A DNA stretch of 20,955 nt from Bacteroidota bacterium (lineage in GTDB: Bacteria; Bacteroidota; Bacteroidia; Flavobacteriales; Flavobacteriaceae): positions 1-20,955 of the forward strand of contig JAEZGB010000082.1 in the NCBI GenBank assembly GCA_023437485.1, written 5' to 3'. This document shows positions 6,981 to 14,526 of the stretch, piece after piece; within the stretch, counting starts at the first letter, position 1; each line of letters begins with the position of its first letter. A model generated the notes under the pieces. That model saw nothing but the letters and a program-made list of their open reading frames with translations. It made no database searches and was not told the origin of the DNA. The position numbers and the translations under genes were made by a program.

Positions 6981-8132
6981 ATGCTCAACTTTGAACTTTA
7001 CAACCCGACGCGCCTGATTTTCGGCAAGGGCGAAATTGCCCGTCTGCCCGAATTCACGCCCAAGACAAAAATACTGCTGGTTTACGGCGGCGGAAGCATC
7101 TTTAAAAACGGAATTTACGACCAGGTTAAACACGCGCTGGGCGGTTACGACATTACCGAATTTGGCGGAATCGAGGCCAATCCGCGTTTTGAGACGGCAA
7201 TGAAGGCCGTTGAAACAATAAGGCAAAAAGGCATCGAATTCATTCTGGCTGTTGGCGGCGGATCGGTCATCGATGCGGTGAAGTTTATGTCGGCGGCGGT
7301 GCATTTTGACGGCGACCCAATCGAGATTTTGCGCAAGCGGATGATGATCAAGGAAAACGCGATGCCGTTTGGAACGGTTTTGACCATTCCGGCGACGGGA
7401 AGCGAGATGAATTCGGGCGCGGTGATTTCGATCGAAGCGACTCACGAAAAGCTCTCCTTTGGCGGACAGGCGCTCTTCCCAAAGTTCTCCATCTGCGACC
7501 CTACCGTGATTTCATCGTTGCCGAAGCGCCAGATCCAGAACGGCGTTGTGGATGCCTACACCCACGTTCTCGAGCAATACCTCACCTATAAGCACGATGC
7601 GTTTCTTCAGGACCGCATCGGCGAAGCCATCCTTACCACGCTTATTGAAATCGGTCCCGGAATTGTCGAGAATCCGGACGATTATACCCTGCAATCCAAC
7701 CTGATGTGGTGCTGCACCATGGCGCTTAACGGATTGCTCAATAAGGGAGTCCCCACCGATTGGGCCACGCATTCCATCGGGCATGAACTCACGGCGCTTT
7801 ACGGGATTGATCACGCACGGACGCTGGCCATCATCGGCCCAAATCTTTACCGCGCCATGTTCGAGAGCAAGATGGAGAAACTAGCCCAATACGGCAGGCG
7901 GATCTTTAATCTTCAGGGAACCGATGAGGAAGTTGCAAAGGCGGCGATTGACCGTACTTCGGCATTTTTTGAATCGATGGGGATGGAGCTCCGGATTTCG
8001 CAGTTCTCAAAGGACACCAATGCGCCCGAAATCATCGAGAAACGCTTTACCGAGCGCGGATGGCGCACAATGGGCGAGAAACAGCTTGTGACGCCGGAGA
8101 AGGTTCGGCAGATTGTGGAGGCAAGCCTTTAA
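6981..8132 (+). CDS. iron-containing alcohol dehydrogenase, YqhD/BdhA-like
   Basis: A 383-residue group III alcohol dehydrogenase that interconverts aldehydes or ketones and alcohols with NAD(P)H. The N-terminal Rossmann-like half carries YGGGSI (35-40) and the cofactor motif GGGSVIDAVK (92-101). TIPATGSEMN (135-144) is family typical. The predicted metal ligands are D191, H195, H264 and H278 (DAYTH, WATHSIGHE, GIDHAR); they are spaced exactly as in E. coli YqhD but numbered three lower. I chose the ATG at 6981; an upstream in-frame TTG at 6963 lies inside the -7 promoter box and cannot be the start of this transcript. Likely monocistronic, with its own promoter and a hairpin after the stop. 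An aldehyde-detoxifying role as in YqhD is inference. Confidence 0.93.
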   Translation: MLNFELYNPTRLIFGKGEIARLPEFTPKTKILLVYGGGSIFKNGIYDQVKHALGGYDITEFGGIEANPRFETAMKAVETIRQKGIEFILAVGGGSVIDAVKFMSAAVHFDGDPIEILRKRMMIKENAMPFGTVLTIPATGSEMNSGAVISIEATHEKLSFGGQALFPKFSICDPTVISSLPKRQIQNGVVDAYTHVLEQYLTYKHDAFLQDRIGEAILTTLIEIGPGIVENPDDYTLQSNLMWCCTMALNGLLNKGVPTDWATHSIGHELTALYGIDHARTLAIIGPNLYRAMFESKMEKLAQYGRRIFNLQGTDEEVAKAAIDRTSAFFESMGMELRISQFSKDTNAPEIIEKRFTERGWRTMGEKQLVTPEKVRQIVEASL

Positions 8133-8137
8133 AATCG

Positions 8138-8173
8138 AAAAGCGTTCATGACCTAAATCACGAACGCTTTTCT
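8138..8173. terminator. hairpin terminator after the alcohol dehydrogenase gene
   Basis: GAAAAGCGTTC (8138-8148) pairs perfectly with GAACGCTTTTC (8163-8173) around a 14-base loop, starting six bases after the stop codon. The T run is part of the right arm. The rest of the 225-base gap to gpsA shows only a weak AATCAG/CTGATT pair (8207-8231) and the gpsA promoter. Confidence 0.75.
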
Positions 8174-8309
8174 CATAACACCAAAACAAAATTTACTAAC
8201 TTTCAAATCAGTCGTTCAAGATGATCTGATTAACTTAACAACGCTCAAAAACGCGGCAAATTGTTGTCAAGAGTATTAAAGAAGTGTTAAAATCGGAACT
8301 GATGCCACA

Positions 8310-8340
8310 TTGCCGATCTGCTATTTTAATGGTACTTTTG
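8310..8340 (+). promoter_or_regulatory. gpsA promoter TTG-N20-TACTTTTG
   Basis: TTG at 8310-8312 and TACTTTTG at 8333-8340, an exact match to the Bacteroidota consensus with a 20-base spacer. The start codon is 17 bases downstream of the -7 box. Confidence 0.75.
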
Positions 8341-8357
8341 CCGAATTATAACTGACC

Positions 8358-9353
8358 ATGACAAAAACACCCAAATTTGCGGTCATCGGCGGGGGAAGCT
8401 GGGCCACGGCCATCGCCAAGATGCTTTGCACGAACCTCGATGAAATTGCCTGGTATATGCGCAACGAGGATGCGATCAAACATATCAAAGCCCATCACCA
8501 CAACCCAAATTACCTGAGTTCGGTGGAATTTCAGGTTCAAAAACTCAAATTGACCTCCAACATCAATGAGGCGGTGGCGTATGCCGATTACGTGATTTTC
8601 GCGATACCGTCGGCATTCTTAAGCGGCGAACTGGCCAAACTCTCCGAAAGCCTTGAGGGAAAGGTGATTTTTTCGGCCATTAAGGGAATCGTCCCTGAGA
8701 CGAGTTTGATCGTCGGCGAACACTTCCACGAAACATACGGCATTCCATACGACAACATCGGCGTTATCACCGGCCCCTGCCACGCCGAAGAGGTCGCGCT
8801 TGAACGCCTCTCCTACCTCACTATCGCGTGTGGCGACGAGAAAAAGGCCAAAACAGTGGCCGACAGCCTTTCGGGCAACTTCATCAAAGCCAAAATAACC
8901 GATGACATCATCGGCACCGAATACGCCGCAATGCTCAAGAATATTTACGCCATCGCGGCAGGAATCGCGCACGGGCTTGGTTATGGCGACAATTTCCAGA
9001 GTGTGTTGATGAGTAACGGCATCCGCGAGATGAAGAAGTTCATCCGGAAGGTCCACAAGATGAAGCGCAACATCAATGATTCGGCTTATTTGGGCGATTT
9101 GTTGGTGACCGGATACTCGGTTTTCTCGCGCAACCGGATGTTTGGCAATATGATCGGCAAAGGTTACACGGTGCAATCGGCAATGATGGAAATGAGCATG
9201 GTGGCCGAAGGGTATTACGCCACCCGAAGCGCCTACACGCTCAACCAGGGATATGGCGCCAAGACACCTATCATCGATGCGGTTTACGCTATATTGTACG
9301 AAGGCAAGGAGGCGCGTAAAGTCTTTCGCAAACTAACCGAAAAACTGGACTGA
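8358..9353 (+). CDS. gpsA: NAD(P)-dependent glycerol-3-phosphate dehydrogenase
   Basis: A 331-residue cytosolic enzyme that reduces dihydroxyacetone phosphate to sn-glycerol-3-phosphate for phospholipid synthesis. The N-terminal Rossmann motif GGGSWATA covers 11-18. FAIPSAF (81-87) and SAIKG (106-110, with K109) follow. GPCHAEEV (139-146) is a family signature, and the catalytic lysine is K194 in YAAMLKNIYAIAAG. The C-terminal all-helical domain includes GYGDN and TGYSVFSRNRMFG. Length is normal. The gene has its own promoter and is convergent with the 135-aa gene. The frame stays open for 42 codons after its TGA; see the findings. Confidence 0.96.
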   Translation: MTKTPKFAVIGGGSWATAIAKMLCTNLDEIAWYMRNEDAIKHIKAHHHNPNYLSSVEFQVQKLKLTSNINEAVAYADYVIFAIPSAFLSGELAKLSESLEGKVIFSAIKGIVPETSLIVGEHFHETYGIPYDNIGVITGPCHAEEVALERLSYLTIACGDEKKAKTVADSLSGNFIKAKITDDIIGTEYAAMLKNIYAIAAGIAHGLGYGDNFQSVLMSNGIREMKKFIRKVHKMKRNINDSAYLGDLLVTGYSVFSRNRMFGNMIGKGYTVQSAMMEMSMVAEGYYATRSAYTLNQGYGAKTPIIDAVYAILYEGKEARKVFRKLTEKLD

Positions 9354-9478
9354 CGTCTATTTAGGGAGGAGCCCCTGGATTTGCGTGGGTTGATTATCCG
9401 GACCGTCGTACCTGGAGGCGTTTTTGTCGTCGGCTATTTCTCCTGGAAGGGCAAGCACCAAAAGGCAGCGAGAAAAGC

Positions 9479-9886
9479 CTAGCGCACGATTACCCCCGGC
9501 TTGTTCAAAACGGGAACTTCTTCAGTATTTTCGGGACTGAGCAGGTTTGCCTTAAAGATGAATTTACGGTCGTAAAGCGTCTTCCCAATGAAAAAAGTGA
9601 CCATGAACTCGTTGTTGAGCGCGAGCACGCTGTCCTCGATCATCTCCACCTTGTGCGCTGCATTTGATGCGATGTCCATGTAAGCATGCCGAAGCATCGA
9701 GGTCTTGCGCATTTCGCCATCGATTGTCCCAAACGCTTTTGATACGACCATGATATTGCTCAGTGGTTCGTCGTTGACGTTAATCAGGTACACATTCCAA
9801 ACATTTTGCATGAAATCGTCGCTCCACTCCTGGACCGCGGCCATGAAAACGCCTGAAACTTCGGGGATGGTGATGTCTTTTCTCAT
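9479..9886 (-). CDS. conserved flavobacterial protein of unknown function, downstream of pheS
   Basis: 135 residues beginning MRKDITIPEVSGVFMAAVQEW. The protein is soluble, mixed alpha/beta, and without signal peptide, membrane segment or metal motif. Recognisable stretches are WNVYLINVNDEPL, MVVSKAFG, ALNNEFMVTFFIGKTLYDRKFIF and the ending PVLNKPGVIVR. Small proteins with this pattern occur next to pheS in flavobacteria and are sometimes mislabelled phenylalanyl-tRNA synthetase; it has no synthetase motif. The ATG at 9886 is chosen; four extra codons upstream come from word-repeat sequence that runs right up to the ATG. It is co-directional with pheS, 121 bases downstream of it. Confidence 0.8.
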   Translation of the reverse strand: MRKDITIPEVSGVFMAAVQEWSDDFMQNVWNVYLINVNDEPLSNIMVVSKAFGTIDGEMRKTSMLRHAYMDIASNAAHKVEMIEDSVLALNNEFMVTFFIGKTLYDRKFIFKANLLSPENTEEVPVLNKPGVIVR

Positions 9887-10010
9887 GTCAAATGTCAAAT
9901 GTCGAACGTCGAATGAACCAAATAAGAAGCTTTGTCTACTTACGTAAGTTAATTTTTCTTGAATGCCCGTTGGTAAAAATCATTAGACATTAGTCATGCG
10001 ACATTCGTCA
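9884..10010. repeat. paired ATGTCAAATGTC word-repeat blocks flanking a palindrome
   Basis: 9885-9914 reads repeated variants of AATGTC/AACGTC, and 9981-10008 reads the reverse-complement type (GACATTAGTC, GACATTCGTC). The blocks face each other across about 65 bases holding the palindrome ACTTACGTAAGT. The left block overlaps the start codon of the 135-aa gene, and the right block overlaps the stop codon of pheS. Confidence 0.65.
9938..9949. promoter_or_regulatory. 12-bp perfect palindrome ACTTACGTAAGT
   Basis: A loop-free 12-base palindrome in the gap between pheS and the 135-aa gene. It has the geometry of a binding site for a dimeric protein. No recognised regulator consensus is claimed. 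Confidence 0.35.
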
Positions 10011-11027
10011 AATACTCGCCCTAAACTGCTCCAAAAACCGCACATCGTTCTCATAAAACATCCTGATGTCGCCAATTTGGTACAACAGCATGGCGATGCG
10101 CTCGATGCCCATTCCGAAAGCAAAACCGGTGTATTCGTCGGGGTTGATGTTGCAATTCTTAAGGACGTTAGGGTCCACCATTCCGCAGCCCATGATTTCC
10201 AGCCAGCCGGTTCCCTTGGTGATGCGATAATCGGTTTCGGTCTTGAGGCCCCAATAAATGTCAACCTCGGCACTGGGTTCGGTGAACGGGAAATACGACG
10301 GGCGAAGCCTGATCTTGCTCTTGCCGAACATCTCTTTCGTGAAATACAGCAAGGTCTGCTTAAGATCGGCAAAGGAAACGTCCTTGTCAATGTAAAGCCC
10401 CTCTACCTGATGAAAAATACAATGCGATCTTGCCGAAACCGCTTCATTCCTAAAGACTCGCCCGGGCGAAATGGTCCTGATAGGCGGTTTGTTGCTTTCC
10501 ATATACCTGACTTGTACCGATGAAGTGTGCGTGCGCAACAAAACATCGGGGTTGGTCTGGATAAAAAACGTATCCTGCATATCGCGCGCCGGATGGTATT
10601 CCGGAAGGTTCAATGCAGTGAAATTGTGCCAGTCATCCTCAATCTCAGGGCCTTCGGATACATTAAAACCAATGTTTGAGAAGATGTCAACAATCTGGTT
10701 GCGCACAATTGAAATCGGGTGGCGTGCGCCGACTTTCATCGGTTCGGCCGGGCGCGTCAGGTCGCCGTAAAGCCCCTTGGACTCCTCGCCTGATTCCAAT
10801 TGTTCCTGTATGGTGCGTACCTTTTCTTCGGCGGCTTGCTTGAGTTGGTTGATAACCTGCCCAAACTCGCGTTTCTGGTCGGCGGGAACATTGCGGAATT
10901 CAGCAAAAAAATCATTCAGCAATCCTTTCTTGCCCAAAAAGCGAATGCGGAAAGCTTCGAGTTCATCGGCACTTTGCGTGGCAAACGCCTCAGCCTCGAG
11001 GATGTATTTCTTGATATTGTCGATCAT
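10008..11027 (-). CDS. pheS: phenylalanine-tRNA ligase alpha subunit
   Basis: A 339-residue class II aminoacyl-tRNA synthetase subunit that forms an alpha2beta2 enzyme with PheT and charges tRNA-Phe. The N-terminal coiled coil (about 1-85) binds tRNA. The catalytic domain includes VSEGPEIEDDWHNF (123-136), motif 2 (RVFRNEAV 190-197, then HQVEG 206-210), RPSYFPFTEPSAEVDI (242-257) and motif 3 GFAFGMGIERIAML (301-314). Length is the usual one. The ATG at 11027 is chosen because the in-frame extension to 11138 crosses the promoter and the next gene's end. pheT is not in this window, which is common in Bacteroidota. The stop codon lies within a word-repeat block. Confidence 0.97.
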   Translation of the reverse strand: MIDNIKKYILEAEAFATQSADELEAFRIRFLGKKGLLNDFFAEFRNVPADQKREFGQVINQLKQAAEEKVRTIQEQLESGEESKGLYGDLTRPAEPMKVGARHPISIVRNQIVDIFSNIGFNVSEGPEIEDDWHNFTALNLPEYHPARDMQDTFFIQTNPDVLLRTHTSSVQVRYMESNKPPIRTISPGRVFRNEAVSARSHCIFHQVEGLYIDKDVSFADLKQTLLYFTKEMFGKSKIRLRPSYFPFTEPSAEVDIYWGLKTETDYRITKGTGWLEIMGCGMVDPNVLKNCNINPDEYTGFAFGMGIERIAMLLYQIGDIRMFYENDVRFLEQFRASI

Positions 11028-11045
11028 GGTATGGTGAGAGAGGTG

Positions 11046-11053
11046 CAAATTTA
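11046..11053 (-). promoter_or_regulatory. -7 box TAAATTTG upstream of pheS
   Basis: Minus-strand TAAATTTG is an exact match to TAnnTTTG, 18 bases before the pheS ATG. No TTG is found at the usual -33 distance. Confidence 0.5.
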
Positions 11054-11100
11054 AGTAAATTCCGCGCACCGAATTGTTGAAAAGACCAGCAATTGGGAAA

Positions 11101-11457
11101 TCATTGTATGAATTCCTTTTCGATGAAATATTGAACAATGGCTTCCTTCATCAATACCGATTGTTCGCCTGCCTTTAAGGCGGGAAGTTCTTCGCGCACC
11201 TTGTAATGCGGCCAGCCCTCGCGGTCAAAATAATCAAATTCATAGTATCCGTAGGGTTCCAAAAGCCTGCAGATTGCAATGTGCATCAGGTTAACTTTCT
11301 CGTCCTTTTTGAATTTGCGGTGCACCTGCCCGAGTTCCTGAACACCTATCAGGTAAATAATCGCGTCTAGGTCAAGGTCCTCGCCTTGCGAAAATTGGTC
11401 GGAAAGGCGGCTCACAACAAGTTCCCAACGCTCCTTTAAAAGTAAATCTCTGGACAT
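11101..11457 (-). CDS. conserved hypothetical protein, 118 aa
   Basis: A small, acidic, mostly helical cytosolic protein (MSRDLLLKERWELVVSRLSD at the start) with LDAIIYLIGVQELGQV, NLMHIAICRLLEPYGYYEF and WPHYKVREELPALKAGEQSVLMKEAI. I recognise no enzymatic motif, only the general look of a conserved Bacteroidota family. The ATG at 11457 is chosen; the nine-codon extension would cover the -7 promoter box. The -7 box ends only four bases before the ATG, so the mRNA is probably leaderless or nearly so. It lies 73 bases upstream of pheS on the same strand and diverges from cvpA through overlapping promoters. Confidence 0.8.
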   Translation of the reverse strand: MSRDLLLKERWELVVSRLSDQFSQGEDLDLDAIIYLIGVQELGQVHRKFKKDEKVNLMHIAICRLLEPYGYYEFDYFDREGWPHYKVREELPALKAGEQSVLMKEAIVQYFIEKEFIQ

Positions 11458-11461
11458 GCGG

Positions 11462-11491
11462 CAAAGATACGCCTCTTGGGGCATCGGTCAA
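11462..11491 (-). promoter_or_regulatory. promoter of the 118-aa gene, TTG-N19-TATCTTTG
   Basis: On the minus strand, TTG at 11491-11489 and TATCTTTG at 11469-11462 with a 19-base spacer, an exact consensus match. The start codon follows after four bases, implying a leaderless transcript. It overlaps the cvpA promoter on the other strand. Confidence 0.75.
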
Positions 11492-11506
11492 AAGGTTTTA
11501 TCTTGC
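11476..11506 (+). promoter_or_regulatory. candidate cvpA promoter TTG-N20-TATCTTGC
   Basis: TTG at 11476-11478 and TATCTTGC at 11499-11506 (two mismatches at the 3' end of the -7 box) with a 20-base spacer. Its -33 side interleaves with the divergent promoter of the 118-aa gene, so the two may compete for RNA polymerase. Confidence 0.45.
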
Positions 11507-11520
11507 GGCAAAATTTGCAC

Positions 11521-12021
11521 TTGGGCTTAATAGACATCTTGCTGGCTTCAATCCTGGGTTACGGGCTTGTCCGAGGACTGTTCAACGGATTTTTCCTGGA
11601 ACTGGCTTCGCTGGTATCGCTGATAGCGGGAATCTTTATTGCCGTAAAATTTTCGTCGGTTTTGGCCGATGTCCTTGCGAAAAAAGTTTCGTGGGATCCG
11701 CTGGCGGTTCGCCTTGTATCTTTCGCGGTGCTTGTACTGGCCGTGATTATCGCTATCTCATTATTGGCAAAAATCTTTACCACCATGGCATCATTTGCGG
11801 GCCTGGGAATTATGAACCGGATTTTGGGCGGAGTTTTTGGCATGATGAAACTCGCTCTGATTGCCGGGACACTTTTGGTCACCATGGCCCGGTATGACCT
11901 TCCGGGCACTGAAACCCGGGAATCCTCCCTACTGTACGGTCCGGTTACAGGTGTTGGTAAATTGCTTTATCCGTCGCTGACGGATTGGGTACCCGCGGGC
12001 CGGGACCTGGTCAGGGCTTGA
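11521..12021 (+). CDS. CvpA family membrane protein (TTG start)
   Basis: A 166-residue inner-membrane protein with four hydrophobic helices (about 1-20, 25-45, 65-85, 100-120) and a polar C-terminal tail. The N-terminal pattern GLIDILLASILGYGLVRGLFNGFFLEL is characteristic of the CvpA/colicin V production family. The role is poorly defined; some members are linked to purine-dependent colicin production or envelope stress. No ATG occurs before residue ~90, so a TTG start is required. TTG at 11521 best fits homologue N-termini; TTG at 11515 is an alternative two codons upstream. The 3' end overlaps the convergent batE by 11 bases. Confidence 0.83.
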   Translation: MGLIDILLASILGYGLVRGLFNGFFLELASLVSLIAGIFIAVKFSSVLADVLAKKVSWDPLAVRLVSFAVLVLAVIIAISLLAKIFTTMASFAGLGIMNRILGGVFGMMKLALIAGTLLVTMARYDLPGTETRESSLLYGPVTGVGKLLYPSLTDWVPAGRDLVRA

Positions 12022-12760
12022 GTTCACGTATCGCCGAGGACTGGATCCAACCGTCATTCCCATCGGGCAAAAGCACTTTTTTCCACTCTCCCAACTCTTC
12101 GAGCACAAAAACTTTGGTGCCTTCATGCAGGGTAATTACATCGGTGGATGCGCCTCTGGGTTCGCCTTTGACAATCGCGGCGGCGCTAAAAACTATGGCC
12201 GGCCTTTCACCTGCCAATCGATCCTTTTCATAAATGCCTGACAAAGCAGCCAGTACCATCAAGGCGAGCGCAATCAGCATCGCAAAAAAATAAATGCGTT
12301 TAGATAATGCCGCCGATGAAAGATAGTAACCTGCAAATAATCCCAAAACCGCGACCGAAAGCGCAACTGCAACCCAGCCCCACCAATCGTAATGCATCAT
12401 TCCGGTAAAGTCATGCAGCCACTTTGAAAATCCCGCACGTGGAAGTTCCCGCACCTGATCGATCATCATATTGTGCGCATAGCCCAGATTCACCCTGATG
12501 TCGCGATCATTCGGGTCAAGCAGCAATGCCTTCTCATAGTAGAATACCGCCGGTGCCACCCGGTCCATTTTGTAATAGGCGTTGGCCAGGTTAAAATAAA
12601 GCCCCGCCGAATGCAGGCCTTTAGACAGTTCGGCTTCATATTCCCGGATTGCATCGGCATATTGCTCCTTTTGATAAAGCACATTGCCCTTCTCAAAATG
12701 GCTTTGTCCAAGGGCAAAAAAACCCATAAACATTACAAAAAGTGTCAAATACGGCCTCAT
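12011..12760 (-). CDS. batE: BatE: TPR, two-TM and SH3-like aerotolerance operon protein
   Basis: 249 residues. A signal-like helix (1-19) is followed by two TPR units (about 20-50 and 54-87, with YFNLANAYYKMDRVAPAV and YYEKALLLDPND). Two membrane helices (about 128-147 and 155-175) follow, and then an SH3-like periplasmic domain (187-247) with DVITLHEGTKVFVLEELGEWKKV and GWIQSSAIREL. This order matches BatE of Bacteroidota aerotolerance operons. It is the last gene of the operon. Its start overlaps the batD stop by four bases (ATGA). No terminator is seen after it; its last codons overlap the 3' end of cvpA on the opposite strand. Confidence 0.93.
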   Translation of the reverse strand: MRPYLTLFVMFMGFFALGQSHFEKGNVLYQKEQYADAIREYEAELSKGLHSAGLYFNLANAYYKMDRVAPAVFYYEKALLLDPNDRDIRVNLGYAHNMMIDQVRELPRAGFSKWLHDFTGMMHYDWWGWVAVALSVAVLGLFAGYYLSSAALSKRIYFFAMLIALALMVLAALSGIYEKDRLAGERPAIVFSAAAIVKGEPRGASTDVITLHEGTKVFVLEELGEWKKVLLPDGNDGWIQSSAIRELKP

Positions 12761-14526
12761 TTCAATTGTTTTTCAAGTTCCGAAATTACGCCCGCGGCAC
12801 GTTCATAATCCTGTTTGATTGACACCGATGAAACCGGTGCATACCTCGCGAGTTCGCAGCTCTCGATCAGACCAATGAAACCGTTAACAGCCTGAACCCC
12901 GGCACCGCGCGTGGTCAATAACTCCCGAATATTTTCCTTTCTCATTTCACTGGTTTCGATTCCAAGTTTGGCGCGCAAAAAGTTGTGCAGGGCGCGTTCA
13001 AGTGAGTTGTAAAACAGTTCTTTGTTGGCGATGTTTCGGCCGGCTTCGGAAAGGTACCTCCGCGCCAGTTTTTGCGATCGGCGTGCCCTGTTGCCTACCA
13101 CATCTGATTCAATGGCTCGCTGCTTCCGCTTTACAAGCATGAGCAGCGGAATTCCCATCAACGGCAGCCCAACCAAAGAGTAAAACAGTCCCGATCCCAA
13201 AAAATCATCCGGTTGCTGCGGTTTGAGCTGCGTTTTTAGCTTTATAAATTTGAATTGTGCTTTGGAAGCGATGGGCTGCTTGCCGGCTGAAGGCGCCGCA
13301 TCGGCTACCGAAGGCCCTGCATCTTGTTGCGGCCCGTCAAGCACATTGACCATGATCTCGTCTGAAGTAATGGTTTTATACCTTTTGGCCGAGGGATCAA
13401 AATACGTGAACGATAAGGGTTTGATGGGGTATTTGCCGCGTGATTGCGGAATTATGGCGTAAGTGTCGCTCATCCGGCCCGACATGCCGTTTAGAGTTGT
13501 ATTGACACTTTCCTTTCGGACGGGATCATACATTTCAAGGGCGGCGGGCACCACGGGTTTGGGCAGGCTGAAAAGTTTGAGGTTCCCCGAACCGTTCACG
13601 CTAACAACCAGATCCAGTGATTCGCCGTTCTTAAGCAGTGTCCGCGACGGCGTAACCTTGAAATCAAACCGTCCGACGGCACCTGAAAAGTCGGCTGGCT
13701 TTCCATCCTCGGGCAATGGCTTTACGTTGATGGTCCTGGCCCCCGCCGAAACGCGCTTGTGGTCCTGGATTGGGATCATCTGCCCAAAGATTGTCCGGCG
13801 GTTTGACGGAAGTTCCACGTCAACATCAAGCGCCAATGGCTCAATTTCAAGCTTTCCTGATTTTTGCGGATACAATACTGCTTTTTTAAGCACGATGTAC
13901 CGGTATTTCTCGCCATTATAGCGTCCTTCCTCTACCTGCAGCTGTTTGATCTCTATATTCTGGCTCCAGAAATCATTGTACTTGGGCTTGTCGAGTTCGC
14001 GAAAATTGGTGATACCGATATTGTAATTGAAGTAAAGCTTATAGACCACTGTTATGGGTTCGTTCAGGTACGGATCGGTTTTGGAAACCTCGGCAACCAG
14101 GTGCAGCGCATCGTTAGTGCTCACGGTGGTTTCGTTGGGATCGCGAGCCTGCTCCACCGCAGCCGTGACAGTAATTTTTATGGGAGTGGTTTTGTAAACC
14201 TGACCGTCAATTTCCACCGACGCCTGTCGAATGGTGAGCTGGCCTCGCTGGGTAGGCAACAGGTAATACGAATACGTTTTGTTAAAGGTGCTCTTGCCAT
14301 TGACCCAAGATTGGCTCACTTGCTGGCTGGGGCCTGCAACCACCCGGAAACCCTCAAATGGTGGCGGCACAAAGTTGTCACCGTCAGCGTTCATCGTAAA
14401 ATCTATCCGCAGGCGTTCATTGATCCCCAGGGTTTGCTTGCTGGCACGTGCCTCAAACTGCACCTGCGCCAAAAGGCCCTGGCAGGCAAGCACAAAAAAC
14501 AAAGTGATTTTTACAATCGATTTCAT
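12757..14526 (-). CDS. batD: BatD aerotolerance protein
   Basis: 589 residues. A signal peptide (about 1-20) is followed by a long periplasmic, beta-rich region. Family features are FEARASKQTLGINERLRIDFT, NFVPPPFEGFRVVAGPSQ, YSYYLLPTQRGQLTI, YKLYFNYNIGITNF and NGSGNLKLFSLPKP. A low-complexity linker (about 402-420) precedes a membrane helix (about 445-465), then a cytosolic helical tail that includes a coiled segment. This is the standard BatD layout. The ATG at 14526 is used; a TTG two codons upstream is less likely. The batC TAA overlaps this ATG by one base (TAATG), and the stop overlaps batE by four bases. Predicted to sit in the periplasm beside the BatA/BatB VWA domains. Confidence 0.93.
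   Translation of the reverse strand: MKSIVKITLFFVLACQGLLAQVQFEARASKQTLGINERLRIDFTMNADGDNFVPPPFEGFRVVAGPSQQVSQSWVNGKSTFNKTYSYYLLPTQRGQLTIRQASVEIDGQVYKTTPIKITVTAAVEQARDPNETTVSTNDALHLVAEVSKTDPYLNEPITVVYKLYFNYNIGITNFRELDKPKYNDFWSQNIEIKQLQVEEGRYNGEKYRYIVLKKAVLYPQKSGKLEIEPLALDVDVELPSNRRTIFGQMIPIQDHKRVSAGARTINVKPLPEDGKPADFSGAVGRFDFKVTPSRTLLKNGESLDLVVSVNGSGNLKLFSLPKPVVPAALEMYDPVRKESVNTTLNGMSGRMSDTYAIIPQSRGKYPIKPLSFTYFDPSAKRYKTITSDEIMVNVLDGPQQDAGPSVADAAPSAGKQPIASKAQFKFIKLKTQLKPQQPDDFLGSGLFYSLVGLPLMGIPLLMLVKRKQRAIESDVVGNRARRSQKLARRYLSEAGRNIANKELFYNSLERALHNFLRAKLGIETSEMRKENIRELLTTRGAGVQAVNGFIGLIESCELARYAPVSSVSIKQDYERAAGVISELEKQLK

Noticed and set aside
11028..11138. 37-residue upstream extension of pheS
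   Set aside because: It would include the TAAATTTG promoter box and overlap the end of the 118-aa gene; homologous PheS proteins start at MIDNIKKYI.
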